Below, piece after piece: positions 52,619 to 63,012 of a DNA stretch of 64,000 bases. Location: positions 1-64,000 of the forward strand of contig RPFO01001848.1 of assembly GCA_009746045.1 (NCBI GenBank). Direction: 5' to 3'. The notes below the pieces were generated by a model. It saw only the letters and a list, made by a program, of their open reading frames with translations. It had not been told where the DNA came from and did no database searches. This DNA comes from Mesostigma viride. Its lineage: Eukaryota > Streptophyta > Mesostigmatophyceae > Mesostigmatales > Mesostigmataceae. The translations under genes and the position numbers were made by a program. Position 1 is the stretch's first letter. Each line of letters begins with the position of its first letter.

Positions 52619-54394
52619 CTACGTGGTGGGCTGAGCAGTAGGGACATGCATGGGCTGAGCAGGAGGGACATGCATGGGCTGAGTATGATGGGTGGGCTGT
52701 GTAGGGTTGTTAGTGTCTGTGCCTTCGTGCCTCCTGCTGCGGGCCTCCTCCCAGTCATGGAAGGTGGGAGAGAGAGACACATCATCGTCAGTAGTGTTAG
52801 TAATGTCATGGTGCAGCCAGGCAGGCAACAACCTACCAGCCCCTGCCAGGATGGCATTGTGCAGGCGCTCCAGGTGTCGCACCAGGCGCGCCCTGTGACC
52901 CTGGACCCTCCTCCCTGCAAGGAGGGCCTGCAGGGCAGGCAGCAGGGAGTCGCACACTGCACGTGTGTGCTCCTGGAGGTTGGGCAAGCCCAGCAAGTGC
53001 GTGATGATCGCACAAACCAGGCTGCCCGCCTCAGCGATGTGCAGCTGCTGAGTCCTGCCAGCCAGCCCGCGAAAGGATGCTGTGGCAGCCTCAATGGCCC
53101 GCCACACGTGCTCATCCCCCAGGGTGATCATGTCATCACCAGCCAGATCACCCTCCATCACCTCAGGCTGCTCCTGCGCCTGGGTGGGACCCGTGGGCCC
53201 GCCTTCCCCGGCCGGGCCCTTGTCCTTGGTGCGCCTGGAGGTGGCCTGCCCACCTGAGCTGCTGGAGGGGCCAGAGACGCCCTCCATGGGAGTTGCCTCC
53301 CCCGCCTGCGCCGTAGGCGCCGGCGTCGCTACCGGGGTCCCTGCAACCCCGGGAGCTGGCGTCGCCACCGGGGTCCCTGCAACCCCGGGAGCTTCGGCAG
53401 TCGCCTGGCCCCCTGCGCTGGGCGGGGGGGCCGGCTGCTGAGTGTGGGCCCTCTGACCTGCCAGAGGGCCCTGGGTGGTCTCACCACCCGGGGGTGTGTT
53501 GGGGGCGCCTGCCGCCCCGCTCCCAGCCGGAGGCGGCATCGCAGCCGCCTGGCTCCTCACGTCGCCCCAGCCAACTGGCGTGACCTGGGGCCACTGAGGC
53601 AACGGGGTGAAAGTCGCGTTCTCACGCTCTGCCACCACCTGAATCGCGTCCCGCTGACGCCGTTCAGACGCCCACTGCGCCACTGGCCCCGCACCCCAAG
53701 CCGCACCAGTGGCGTAACAGCGCATCCAGATCGCCACCTGGATCGGATGGAACTCCATCCGCAGCCGACGCTGGATGTGCCGTCTGAACAAAATGAGCAT
53801 CAAACGCCGACCCCGGTTCCTCAAAATTCAGTTGAAACCGTTGACGGAGATGCCACCCCGTCACCGAAATAAAATCCGGTATCTCCCCGAGGGGTAGATG
53901 GAAGGGCCGAAGCCCGAACTCGACGGGTGGCGGGACATGTTCGCCGAAGCGATCAATATCCATGGTGGCCAGCTGGCGGCCTACCGACAGGTTTCCCGAC
54001 GTAGCGGGAGTATGTGACGACACCTCGAGCGAGGGTCGCGGCCTCGCGGGCAGCACCTCCCCGTCCTCCTCAGAGGAGTCGCTACGCTCACGTCCCCCGC
54101 CACCTGCGACGGGGGCCTGTCACGTGCCCGGGGTTCCTGCACCCCGGGTGCCATTGCGGACGAACCGCCAGCGGCAAGCGTGCGACCTCTCGCCTGCCCC
54201 GGGGCGCCGGCACCCACCTGCGGGGTCCGACGCCTCGGGTTATCAGCAACCACCGTGCTGAAGGTGACATTTGGCGTCACCTGCACGGTGGCGGAGGGCG
54301 AACCCTCCGGTGAGAGCCTTGGGGAAGTGCGCCTGGTCGGCGCACGCCCCTTCTTGTTGGTGTTGGTGTTGCCAGCGTTGTTGTTGGAATCCAT
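52619..54394 (-). CDS. Cop-C N-terminal ORF upstream of gag, three frames
   Basis: The ATG at 54394 (MDSNNNAGNTNTNKKG). One-base shifts near 54060 and 53790 join three open frames into about 590 residues. There is a disordered basic start, LPLGEIPDFISVTGWHL, FHPIQVAIWMRCYA, a Pro/Ala/Thr-rich tract with tandem GVAGTPVATPAP units, and a helical C-terminus (LVCAIITHLLGLPNLQEH). It either continues into gag at 52592 or is a separate first ORF. No known domain recognised. Cop-A lacks such a region. Confidence 0.55.
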
Positions 54395-54780
54395 TGTGAA
54401 TTTTTTCGGTCCAGTGTTTCTGCTAACATGGTACCGGTGATTCTCCGGTAATTACCGGTGCCCCCCCGGCCGACCGGTAAGCCCCCCCCTGCCGACCGGT
54501 ATGCTATATGCCAAGCAGGAAACCCCCCCCGGCCGACCGGTATGCTATATGTCAAGCAGGAACCCCCCCCCGACCGACCGGTATGCTGTGTTCAGAGCAG
54601 GAAACCCCCCCCGGCCGACCGGTAAGCCATGCCCGGGCTGACCTGGTCGACCGGGAAGCAAATAATGCCGGCCGGGGTTCCCCGGTTTCCCCGTCAGACA
54701 AACCCGGTACTTATATACTGACTATTACAAAATATCAATTTCGATTAGTATATGTTACTATTCCCGGCACTTACAAATAG
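54395..54780 (-). repeat. Leader or LTR-like region with G-run minisatellite
   Basis: About five imperfect units of roughly 43 bases hold a C7-C9 run followed by GGCCGACCGGTATGCTATATG. In Cop-C sense the runs are G7-G9. A word CAGTGTTTCTGCT (about 54413) is inverted at 63536-63550. No LTR partner found. Confidence 0.55.
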
Positions 54781-55487
54781 TTTGCACATTGCTGCCATGC
54801 TAACACCTCCACCGAATGTAAATTCCGACAGGGCAGAGCCCTACTGAATGCCCGACGAAAACCAGTGCGCCAGGGCATGGAATCTCGTGACGGTCCTATC
54901 GTAGCTACAAGATACCTTACTGATGAGGTTAAAATAGTAGTGCGTGACCCTCAGATGCAGTATTAAAAAAATAATCATGGGCAACGGCTCGTCAAGGCTA
55001 GGCGAATTTGCACAAACATTGCTCGCTCGCGACTTGAGTTGTCGTTGTTGTTGCCCACTTAATTTAATACCGGTGTGAGCTTGACCAGCACAAATCTCGT
55101 TGTTGTTGATGTTGAGTTGAGTTGAGTTGTTGGACGTGCTAACAACTACTGTTGATCGAGGAGGGGCTAAAGTTTCAACTTCAATTTGTGAGCAAATAGA
55201 TTATCCGTACCCAAGTAACAAAAGGCGTGGCGCGGTGCAGATCTGACCCTATAACGAATGGGTCAGCACTCAGCACTTGGCAGCCGGCAATTCCAGTCTG
55301 TCAAGTGCGTAGACTTGAGCGGGTAACAAATGCGCTGCAGAATGCCTGCAGCAGTAGGTACGCAACACGATGTAAAGGTGCTGATCCGCTAGACGATGCA
55401 TAAAGTTCACGGCAGTCAAGCCAGCTGACTTTGTTTTGCGCGTTTTCTAATCCTACATTTTTCGATAGTGCGCTAGAGAAGTGAATC
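54781..55487. other. Non-coding stretch
   Basis: No gene. GTTGTTGTTG and GTTGAGTTGAG repeats at 55037-55130. Confidence 0.4.
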
Positions 55488-55850
55488 ATGACGAAGAAGA
55501 AAGAGCCCCCGATTCCCCTGGGCTACAAGTTCAAGGACCATTTCACACGAGGTGGTGGCGTTGTGACCTTGGCTGGCAGTACGGGCGGTCGCCGGGCTTT
55601 GGGCACGGTCGTTACACACCAGGCGCAGGCAGGCAACGAGTTAGAAGGGGACGACACTGATAAGACGAATGGGGATGAGGGTGCCGTAGAGCAGGGCGAT
55701 GCAGGTGGCTCAGCGCACCCACAGCGCGAAATTCATGGCGGTGATGTTCCGGAGCAGGCCATGTTGGAGCAGGTTGTTTCGACTCCGGCCTATGGGTGTA
55801 TATGGTGCATGCAAACCCTAAGGCGGCATCGTGTGAGGTCACGCCAATAA
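55488..55850 (+). CDS. Hypothetical small ORF, 120 aa
   Basis: ATG in a good context (gaatcATGACG), MTKKKEPPIPLGYKFKDHF, then a Gly/Asp/Glu-rich disordered body and CIWCMQTLRRHRV near the end. GC content is higher than in the flanks. No domain recognised; it could be a real short gene, one exon, or chance. Confidence 0.3.
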   Translation: MTKKKEPPIPLGYKFKDHFTRGGGVVTLAGSTGGRRALGTVVTHQAQAGNELEGDDTDKTNGDEGAVEQGDAGGSAHPQREIHGGDVPEQAMLEQVVSTPAYGCIWCMQTLRRHRVRSRQ

Positions 55851-56076
55851 TGTATGGGTGAGCTAATGTGAGCTACATAGCCTACAAGTGATGACAACTA
55901 TGTTTTGTAACCTCCTATTGTGACTAGGCATGCTTGTATGCATGCTAAGTTATCATTTTCGTATGTTTTATTAGGGAGCCCTGCGTATGCCAAGGCTATG
56001 TGAATCAGGATTCAGGGCACAAGCAGCCCACTAAGGCAAGGCTTCAAAGTAACTTTAGGATAAATTATATAACTGT

Positions 56077-56210
56077 TTCTATTAACCGTGGAACTCCAAG
56101 GTAACCAGACTCTTTATTAAAACAATAAGTAGAGCACATCGGGAAGTGGCCCTCAACTGGCCATCCTTACCCATGGGAACACTTTATGTCCAAAAAGGCT
56201 AGCCTTACCC
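56077..56210 (-). repeat. SDR-B B2 repeat
   Basis: 134 bases, TTCTATTAACCGTGG to AGCCTTACCC, matching B1 at 56623-56755 with one indel. Outer right end of the element in its own sense. Confidence 0.88.
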
Positions 56211-56243
56211 CCAAACAGGCAACACACAGGGAGGGCGGGTGGG

Positions 56244-56622
56244 AAAACAAAAGAGACCGCCATGAGCTAGGTGAGCAAGCTTTTATCGTGTTTCAAGGCC
56301 AACGGCTCTCTACCAACGGCCAGATCCGGCAACGGCCTCTAAACAGTTTTAGCCGTCAAGTTTTACTTCAGATATTGCTTGTTGCAAACCCGTCCGCAAT
56401 CACAGATCTGCTAGGAGAACCTAGACGCAAAAATCCGTCGTCAAGGTACTCAGCACACCGTCAAGGTATGGGCCGCAACAATTAGGCCATATCATCCGTA
56501 ATACTCGTACACTAGAAGCCTAATCAACCTTATTACGATCACATCACCCAGCTCTATTTCACCTAGCATCAGCGGCTCCCCTTCCGTATCACTATAAAGA
56601 AACTATGTTCAGAGAACCCCGA
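56244..56622 (-). repeat. SDR-B A2 repeat
   Basis: 379 bases matching A1 at 63013-63391; few differences (for example ATGTTC versus ATAGTC near the end). Abuts B1 exactly at 56622/56623. Confidence 0.9.
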
Positions 56623-56755
56623 TTCTATTAACCGTGGAACTCCAGGTAACCAGACTCTTTATTAAAACAATAAGTAGAGCACATCGGGAAGTGGCCCTCA
56701 ACTGGCCATCCTTACCCATGGGAACACTTTATGTCCAAAAAGGCTAGCCTTACCC
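56623..56755 (-). repeat. SDR-B B1 repeat
   Basis: 133 bases matching B2. It lies directly downstream of the recombinase gene in element sense. Confidence 0.88.
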
Positions 56756-56831
56756 TTACATCCCTCCCTGGCGACCCAAGCCAGGGGCAAAACAAAAACC
56801 GGTGGACGCATAAGACAAGAATGAAGGGAAC

Positions 56832-57784
56832 TTAAGAGGAAGGCAGAGAAAAGACGCTCCGCCAAATGCGCGGGGGGCAGGCGGCGATAGCCCGAACCAG
56901 GGCGTCAGGAAGGGTGAGGGCCAAGCTCCGGTGCAATCCCACATAGTGGGCGACAGTTTTGCTGCTGCGCCAGCGACCCCGATGCTGAATATCAGCCATG
57001 CTGCGCTGCCGCAAAAAATCATAGGTAGCCCCCCCATGCCGCAGCCCGTGAATGGTAAACACCGTGTCGACCCCCAAAGCTTGCGTGGCCTGATGCCAAA
57101 CCCGGCTGAACTGGGCATAATCGTAAGGGAACACCCGCTCCCAGGCCGCCTTGCCACGCATACAAGCCCGCAAGAGGGTCTCAGTCATGACATCCTCGAT
57201 CACCACAGACTGCACCTCCCCCTTAGCCGTCTTAGCTGACATCAACAACAAGGCGCCCCGCTGCGAACCCCGCAACCGAACATCAGGCTGCAAGCGCACA
57301 TGGCCGACCAACAGGTTGAGCGCCTCCGATACCCGCAGGTATTGTTGGAAAATAACGATGACCATCATAGCCGCACGAGGCTGCCGCTGGAGCACCATAG
57401 TACAAGCAAGCGCAAACGCAGCCTCCCATGGAATGGGGGGGGGGCACGAGGGGGTGCCAACGTGCGCCAGCCAGCCAAAACACTTCGTGCCAAGGCCCAA
57501 TCCCGCACCTCCCGGGGAAAGTACAAATTCAGGCCCATAAGCGCATTGACACACAACTGGCGGCTGTAACACCGTGAGTGCGCCCAAGCGACATACTCGC
57601 AATAGTATTCCTCTATCGTCAAGCCGCGCAACAAGCTGCCAACCCGACCCCGCCGGCTCGCCCACCATGCGAAAAAGGACCTAAGGCCCCGATGGTAAAC
57701 CATCAAAGTAGCCGGCTTCACCTTGCCCTCAAGAAGGGTCAAGTAGCTAGCGCCAAGCCGAGGCCCGGGATTGGGATGAAACAC
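56832..57784 (-). CDS. SDR-B tyrosine recombinase
   Basis: N-terminal core-binding part (YLTLLEGKVKPATLMVYHRG; YSRQLCVNALMGLNLYF) in frame 57365-57784. A shift at a run of eight G near 57437 leads to the catalytic part: YLRVSEALNLL (Arg I), IHGLRHGGAT (His, Arg II), HRGRWRSS, and TVAHYVGL (Tyr). All residues of the R-H-R-Y set are present. Except for the homopolymer shift it looks functional; the homologous SDR-A gene has a stop at the Trp codon. Confidence 0.82.
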
Positions 57785-58628
57785 CCTCGCGAGTCAAATC
57801 GCGGACCCACCCGGCCACCGAGGCAGCCATGGAAAGCCCCCGCGAAGGCCCATCCGCAGGCTGAAGCTCACTTGGCGTCCAGACCCATTGTGAGCGGCTG
57901 CCGGTGACCAACGTAAGAGCGCACAACCGGCGGCATTGCTTGTTTAACCGGTAAGAAGAGGAACGCCCTTTAGCCAAGCAGCCCAAAGCGGCAGTGGAGT
58001 CCACTAACCTCACCACCCGCTTACCCCATGTTCCGAGGTTCCGGGCCGAGCGCTCCACCCCCTTCACAGCGGCCCGCACTTCCTTCTCGTTGATGTGCAT
58101 GGTCGAATCGCGCCAGCGACTCTTGATCCCTACGCGCCATCGCCCGTGGATGATGGCTCTTTCCGCGGCCTTGGTCAAGGGTCTAGGCCCGGCATACATG
58201 GCCTCACCTGGGGTGAGGAGGGTTGGGTAACCCCGCACCTCCCGGGCCCGAGCTAATTCCGTCACCTCAGCTGGGGCCATCTCAGCGTAGACAACCCCCT
58301 GCCCAAAACTAGACGCATCCGAGGCCACCACCACCGGAGCCAGGGCAGCCCCCCGGTCCACACGGAGCATGGGGGCCAACGCCATGGCACACTCGAGCTC
58401 ATCGCGCACACCTTGCCACAAAGGTCGCGTTCGCTGGCCCCACCCCTTGAGGTTGATGAACTTAAAACTCTGCTGCCATATGGACAAGCAAGTGCGGCTG
58501 AGCATCTGCAGCCACACCCACCGGCCCACGACGGCCGCCAGCGCCTCAGCGGTAGCGCGTCCCCTCTCGAGGAGTACACGAGTGTGCGCAACCACAAGGG
58601 TGAGCTGCTTAGCTGTCGGCTCCAACAC
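57747..58628 (-). CDS. SDR-B RNase H
   Basis: VVVASDASSFGQGVVYAE (Asp), MHINEKEVRAAV (Glu), VVRLVDSTAALGCLAKGRS (Asp) and LQPADGPSRG (Asp): the four acidic residues of DIRS RNase H. The upstream part is the RT thumb (LVVAHTRVLLERGRATAEAL). Frame shift against the RT near 58640. Overlaps the recombinase frame slightly. Confidence 0.82.
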   Translation of the reverse strand: MLEPTAKQLTLVVAHTRVLLERGRATAEALAAVVGRWVWLQMLSRTCLSIWQQSFKFINLKGWGQRTRPLWQGVRDELECAMALAPMLRVDRGAALAPVVVASDASSFGQGVVYAEMAPAEVTELARAREVRGYPTLLTPGEAMYAGPRPLTKAAERAIIHGRWRVGIKSRWRDSTMHINEKEVRAAVKGVERSARNLGTWGKRVVRLVDSTAALGCLAKGRSSSYRLNKQCRRLCALTLVTGSRSQWVWTPSELQPADGPSRGLSMAASVAGWVRDLTREGVSSQSRASAWR

Positions 58629-59253
58629 CCCATCCGCCGGTGAACAACACCCAGAGCTTCTAGCTCGTCCTCCCCCTCCGGGCTAGCCATGATCGTCTTG
58701 TCCTTGGAGGGCACAAGGTTGTTAGGCGCGTACCCGTCTTCAATAGCACTCGTGATTAAGCGATTCACCGCCTCGCACGTGCGCCCATTGCTGACCACCA
58801 GGTCATCAATAGTGATGGATACCATAGGGGCAGGGGGGTCCTCAAGGTCGATTTGCATCTCCCTCGTGCTCTCCTCCTTGTACTCGATGGCTAGGGCGGT
58901 TGGGTTACCCCATGCATTCCGAAGCACGGTCAGCTCCCCTACACTTGTGAGGCGGTTCACCTGCCGTCTAGGATCCAAAGCGCCCGTGGCATAGAGGACC
59001 ATCTCATGGATGGCTTCCCCTAGCGCTACCGCGTGGGAGTGCCCCATGGCCAGCACTTTCAGCACTGGCCACACCCTCCTCCGCCGCCCCGGCAGCCCGA
59101 CATCGGTGGACCACACATCAGGTAGCCCTTGATAATCCCACCACCACTCCGGCACTTGGATGGTATAGTAATACGAGACCAGATCGCTCTTGGCCGTGTA
59201 GCACCGACCCTTGATACAGACCTCCGAGTATATGCCCAGGTGGGGTAACACCG
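58629..59253 (-). CDS. SDR-B reverse transcriptase, main part
   Basis: VLPHLGIYSEVCIKG, AKSDLVSYYYTIQVP (first catalytic Asp), MGHSHAVALGEAIHEM, ATGALDPRRQVNRL and MVSITIDDLVVSNG (catalytic pair at 58802-58807), ALGVVHRR. The N-terminal part lies beyond the insertion at 61177-61818. The active site is T-I-D-D, not Y-x-D-D. Confidence 0.82.
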
Positions 59254-59445
59254 TGTCACGTCTGGCAGGGCGGGCTACTAGCCGCTAGCGATGCAGGAGG
59301 GCCAGGGGACGGGTTGGGGGGGGCTGGCTGCTGTCGCCTGCTGCAGTGCAGGTTGAAAAAACTCCAGGGCCCACGTCTGGTGCTAGCTGGGCCCAGCTGG
59401 CTGCTACCCCTTGTTCCCGGTCCCGGGGGGAGCTGGATAAGACGT

Positions 59446-60318
59446 TTAGAAGCAGAAACCGGGGGGGAGGTCCGGGGCCTCCTGGGAGGGCGCCGGGGTG
59501 TCGGTGGTGTGGTGGACGCCGGTGTTGCCGCGAGTGTTGCGCAGGTGGGGATACTTCCACCAGCAGGTCGGCTCCTGGTGGGAGGTGCGACCGCAATGGG
59601 TGCAGCTGGGCCGCTGGGCCCCGCCATTGTGACCGCCACGCCCCCTGCCACGGCCGGTTCCACGGCCACCGCGTCCAGAGTTTGAGGTATGATACACCCC
59701 GGTGGCCTCCGTGGAATCTTTGTTACCGTGAACGAGGTCCCATGCCTTAAGAAGTGCCGCCTTAGTTTCCTGTAGGGTGATACCGTCCCCGAGGTTTAAT
59801 TGTGCAAGAGACGGAAGCAAATCCTCGGTCACGCCGGCGAGCAGATTCTCGGCCAGATCCTCGGGTGCCATTTTGGCGCCGGTGGCAATCAGGTCGTTAT
59901 AAGTTAATTCCCCGTCGGTTATATATTGCCGCATTGTGACGCCGGGTTCCAGTTTCATTCGATTGAGCTTGCGGCGTAGTGCTCGCCGGTTGCTCATCTG
60001 CAGTTTGAGATGCTCATATTCTTCACAGATGCGCTTGTATGCCACGCTGCCGGTTTTCGTAGCAACACTGTTCGCGACCTTGAGGGCCGGGCCGGTCAGG
60101 CACTGACAGAGTGCCGCAAAAAGAATAATGTCGCGGTCTTCATTGTCTTCCGTGCCCAGCAGGACTTCAAGCATGCCGAAAGCGGCCACCACGGCCAGGA
60201 ACGGAATCTTTGTATTGTCCCACTTAACAGGATCTAGGCCATCAAACGTTGTGAGATTTTTACAGGCCTGGAGTATATTCAGGTCTTTCGTCGCCTTGGC
60301 AGTTGCGACTGCAGCCAT
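59446..60318 (-). CDS. Copia-type Gag, 290 aa, one zinc knuckle
   Basis: ATG at 60318 (MAAVATAKATKDL). Pattern of UBN2-type copia Gag: LTTFDGLDPVKWDNTKIPFL, CQCLTGPALKVANSV, YEHLKLQMSNRRALRRKLN, MRQYITDGELTYNDLIATG, LLAGVTEDLLPSLAQLNL. An RG-rich GRGGRGTGRGRGRGG stretch precedes the knuckle CTHCGRTSHQEPTC (CX2CX4HX4C). An intact single frame, unlike most neighbours, which suggests a recent copy or maintained function. Confidence 0.85.
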   Translation of the reverse strand: MAAVATAKATKDLNILQACKNLTTFDGLDPVKWDNTKIPFLAVVAAFGMLEVLLGTEDNEDRDIILFAALCQCLTGPALKVANSVATKTGSVAYKRICEEYEHLKLQMSNRRALRRKLNRMKLEPGVTMRQYITDGELTYNDLIATGAKMAPEDLAENLLAGVTEDLLPSLAQLNLGDGITLQETKAALLKAWDLVHGNKDSTEATGVYHTSNSGRGGRGTGRGRGRGGHNGGAQRPSCTHCGRTSHQEPTCWWKYPHLRNTRGNTGVHHTTDTPAPSQEAPDLPPGFCF

Positions 60319-60462
60319 GAGGAGCGTAGGGAAACTTGTTAAAATCCGGACACAAACAGGATCCCCAAGGCTGTCAAGCCGGAATGGTGAAGATGAGGAG
60401 TAATACGCGACGATGCCGAACAACTGCGTAGACGAGATATAAAAAGTCGTCCAAATACTCAA

Positions 60463-61176
60463 GCGTGTCGATTTCGATACAGGGGAGCGCGTCTAGAATA
60501 TGCACGACTGGCATAAAGTGCCGACGTCGGATTCAGGGAGTCAATTTGCCCGATAAATGGGACCAGTTGTAGCAATTTAGTTGGCCACCCCGCTCGATAC
60601 CATGTCACAATGTAGGACAGGTGGCAAGGCTTAAAGATCGAATGTATATTGCTTTACTGATTTAATATATTGACTTTGAGTCTGCGTTCAAAAACGGTGC
60701 TGCGACAAAGGAGCATCCGAGGCTAAATGGAAAGCACTTTGCAAGGGCAAAGGTGGCGGCTCAATATTGGCCGTTGATGCACATCATTCACCACGTGATT
60801 CTAGTCTAAGACAGGTACTCTAACATGTATGTCTGTTTTCTTTCCCTGACTTGTAAAGAGACCAGAATTAATAGCTCAACTTTAAGTGTCGCCAGACACT
60901 GCAGGTTATTATCCCACAGCGGTACACAGTATGTCTGACGCATAATTCAGTCCCACATTAATGCTGTCCACTGTGGGCCATAACTACACAAATGGTCATA
61001 TCTTTTCAACCAGTTGTCAGAATGAGAAACTTCCACTTGCAAAGTTGATCAGCTCAACAAGCTTGATCCAACCATGATGTCAAATGTAGCAGAAAGTAGT
61101 CATATAAGTTCCGGTATACCCGAAACTAGCACACTCAATAATAAAACTGTCAGGCATATTGGGGCATATCCTGACA
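60463..61176 (-). other. Upstream (LTR-like) region of the gag-only insertion
   Basis: No ORF. Ends with TGACA at 61176. Plus-strand AATAATAAAAC near 61139 and a short inverted pair GCATATTGGGGCATATC. Could be the single remaining LTR; PBS not recognised. Confidence 0.35.
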
Positions 61177-61818
61177 CACCGTCTTAGGGGGGTCCACCCA
61201 CAGTGCGTTCCCCAACTTCTTATTCACAATGAGCCTTAACTCCCCCACTCCTTTGGCCACCCCAAAACATCCGTCTACCCACTTTGGCCGCGTCTCTCGG
61301 AACTCCACCATCCCCACGTCCGCTGCCCTCCCCATCAACTTGCCCCACTCCGCCATGGTGCACCCTCGGCTGGGGGCAGGTACATTCCAATACCTCGCAC
61401 TGGCAGCCACCTCCGGCTTGATGCAGTTGGCCTCGCTGGCGTACACCTCTCGCCAACTAGGTCGTAGCGCCAGCAAATCCAGCAGCTTCGCCTTTCCTGC
61501 CACCTCGCGCTTCGGCAGACTCACCCGCTCCGCCACAAGTTGTTCATACTTGTTACATTTCCCATAGATTAGATCACTTCCTTTTGCGGGGCCTGTCGCA
61601 ACGCCGGCTACGCGGCGACTGTACCACTCACAGTGCTTCTTGACCCTTTTCAGGGCCTCCGCCGTTCCTCTGGAGCACGCGCCTCCAGATTTAGGCGGAG
61701 GGTCTGCCCCCCGTGCCATAGCCAATTCAACCACGTAATCACCTTGTGTTGTAGAGTGAAGGTCCGGCGGCGGCGAGTTGCACGCTGGCGTCTGCGTGCT
61801 GACCTCACTCTCCCCCAC
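61177..61818 (-). CDS. SDR-B RT N-terminal part
   Basis: Frame with YASEANCIKPEVAASARYWN, MAEWGKLMGRAADVGMVEF and LRLIVNKKLGNALWVDPPK. The last block matches MRLIVDNRPGNWLLVDPGP of the 21.3-23.0-kb RT fragment, placing it directly before the VLPHLG block. No ATG at its edge (GTG at 61818), so translation likely continues from gag or by splicing. Confidence 0.75.
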
Positions 61819-61882
61819 GTAGTGCCTAGAGGCATTGTAGGAAGAGGCAGTGGGAAGGGGGAGCGGTTTACCCTTTCGGTGT

Positions 61883-62941
61883 TTACTTGGTTTGCTGGGC
61901 CTTGCCCAGCTTCTCCATCATCGTGGCGCTTTGCAGGGCCATCTTCATGGCCGGGTTGCTCACCAAGGAGGCATCCTCCTTGAGAGCAAGGAGGTGGCCA
62001 GCCACCTTCCACCCTCCTGACCCCTGGCTCTCCACTAGGAGCATGGCTGCCACCACCCTCATGAGATACTCTACCCCAGCCAACTCCCCGGCTGCCGGCC
62101 CCAACTCCTTGAAGAGTGTGTCCATGGCCAGGGCGATGTTCATGACCACCTTCCTGCTTTCCTGGTTCCTCCACCCCCCTTGGCGAGTAGCCATGATCCA
62201 ACTCTTTATCCCCCCTCCATTGTCGTTGGCATCCTCGAGCACCTCGGGGAGCACTCTCTCTTGCACCCTCCAATTCACCACTTGTGCTCGAGTGGGCAGC
62301 GTCACCCCTTTGGTCTTTTTCGGCTTCCTGGAAGCCCCATCTGCCCCGGCCAGTGCATCCTTCAATTTCGTCAGGAAATCCTCTTCCTCGGACTCCTCCT
62401 CCTCCTCCTCTACTTTGCCCGCCTGCCCCTGCTTGCCAATAATAGCCGCCAGCTCCAAGAGCTGCTCCCTCACATCCCCCGCGGCCTTTCCCTTGCTCGG
62501 GGCTGGGCTTCCGACTTTTTTCGTCCCCTTTTTCGCCCCTTTCGTGGGCCGGCGTGGTGGCTGCATCTCCTCTTCGTCCGAGTCCGCCAAGTCCCGGGCG
62601 CTTTGGAGGGCTGCCACTAGCGCTTCGTTTGGGTCCGCTGCTGCCAGAATTTCAGGCCCGTCCACGTGGTCGACCAGCAGTCCAACGACGGACTCCAGCT
62701 GGGTCGCAGACCACCGGCTGACAGTAGTTACCCAGTCGGTCCCGAGGACCGCCTCAAAGGCAGCGCACACTTCAGGCAGGCCCGAGCAAGTGGAGAGCTC
62801 CTGATGGAGCCTTTTCTTCTGCGTCGGCCAGCCTAGTCGGCCCTTTCCCGTCTGTTTAGTAGCTGTCGGCACCTCGGGATTAGCTTTCGGTAATTGCTTC
62901 CCAGCACCTGTCGAACCTGGCTTCCGCCCGGGCTTCGGCAT
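61883..62941 (-). CDS. SDR-B Gag-like protein, 352 aa
   Basis: ATG at 62941 (MPKPGRKPGSTGAGKQLPKA). Basic N-terminus, helical middle (LPEVCAAFEAVLGTDWV), an acidic Glu run (VEEEEEESEEEDF), and a helical C-terminus (VVMNIALAMDTLFKELGP; LMRVVAAMLLVES). No zinc knuckle. First ORF after A1, the place of gag in DIRS-order elements. Single intact frame. Confidence 0.75.
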   Translation of the reverse strand: MPKPGRKPGSTGAGKQLPKANPEVPTATKQTGKGRLGWPTQKKRLHQELSTCSGLPEVCAAFEAVLGTDWVTTVSRWSATQLESVVGLLVDHVDGPEILAAADPNEALVAALQSARDLADSDEEEMQPPRRPTKGAKKGTKKVGSPAPSKGKAAGDVREQLLELAAIIGKQGQAGKVEEEEEESEEEDFLTKLKDALAGADGASRKPKKTKGVTLPTRAQVVNWRVQERVLPEVLEDANDNGGGIKSWIMATRQGGWRNQESRKVVMNIALAMDTLFKELGPAAGELAGVEYLMRVVAAMLLVESQGSGGWKVAGHLLALKEDASLVSNPAMKMALQSATMMEKLGKAQQTK

Positions 62942-63012
62942 CCCAGCCGCTTTGCAGAAAGGAATTCCGGGCGTCAGCTACGCTGCCCCTGACCCCTGTC
63001 GCCGCCTTCGTT

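Larger units (their letters stand above)
59254..61176 (-). mobile_element. Gag-only copia-like insertion with TG..CA ends and TSD CACCG
   Basis: CACCG flanks it (59249-59253 and 61177-61181), within a 7-base identity. The plus-strand ends are TGTCACG and CCTGACA. Removing it rejoins the SDR-B RT frame (DPPK-TV-LPHLG). Inside is one gag and about 700 bases upstream of it that look LTR-like. The left 190 bases are too short to be a matching LTR. There is no pol. It is therefore non-autonomous or internally deleted. Confidence 0.75.

Noticed and set aside
55488-55850. Confident host gene
   Set aside because: Only codon context and GC content support it; no domain, so listed as hypothetical with low confidence.
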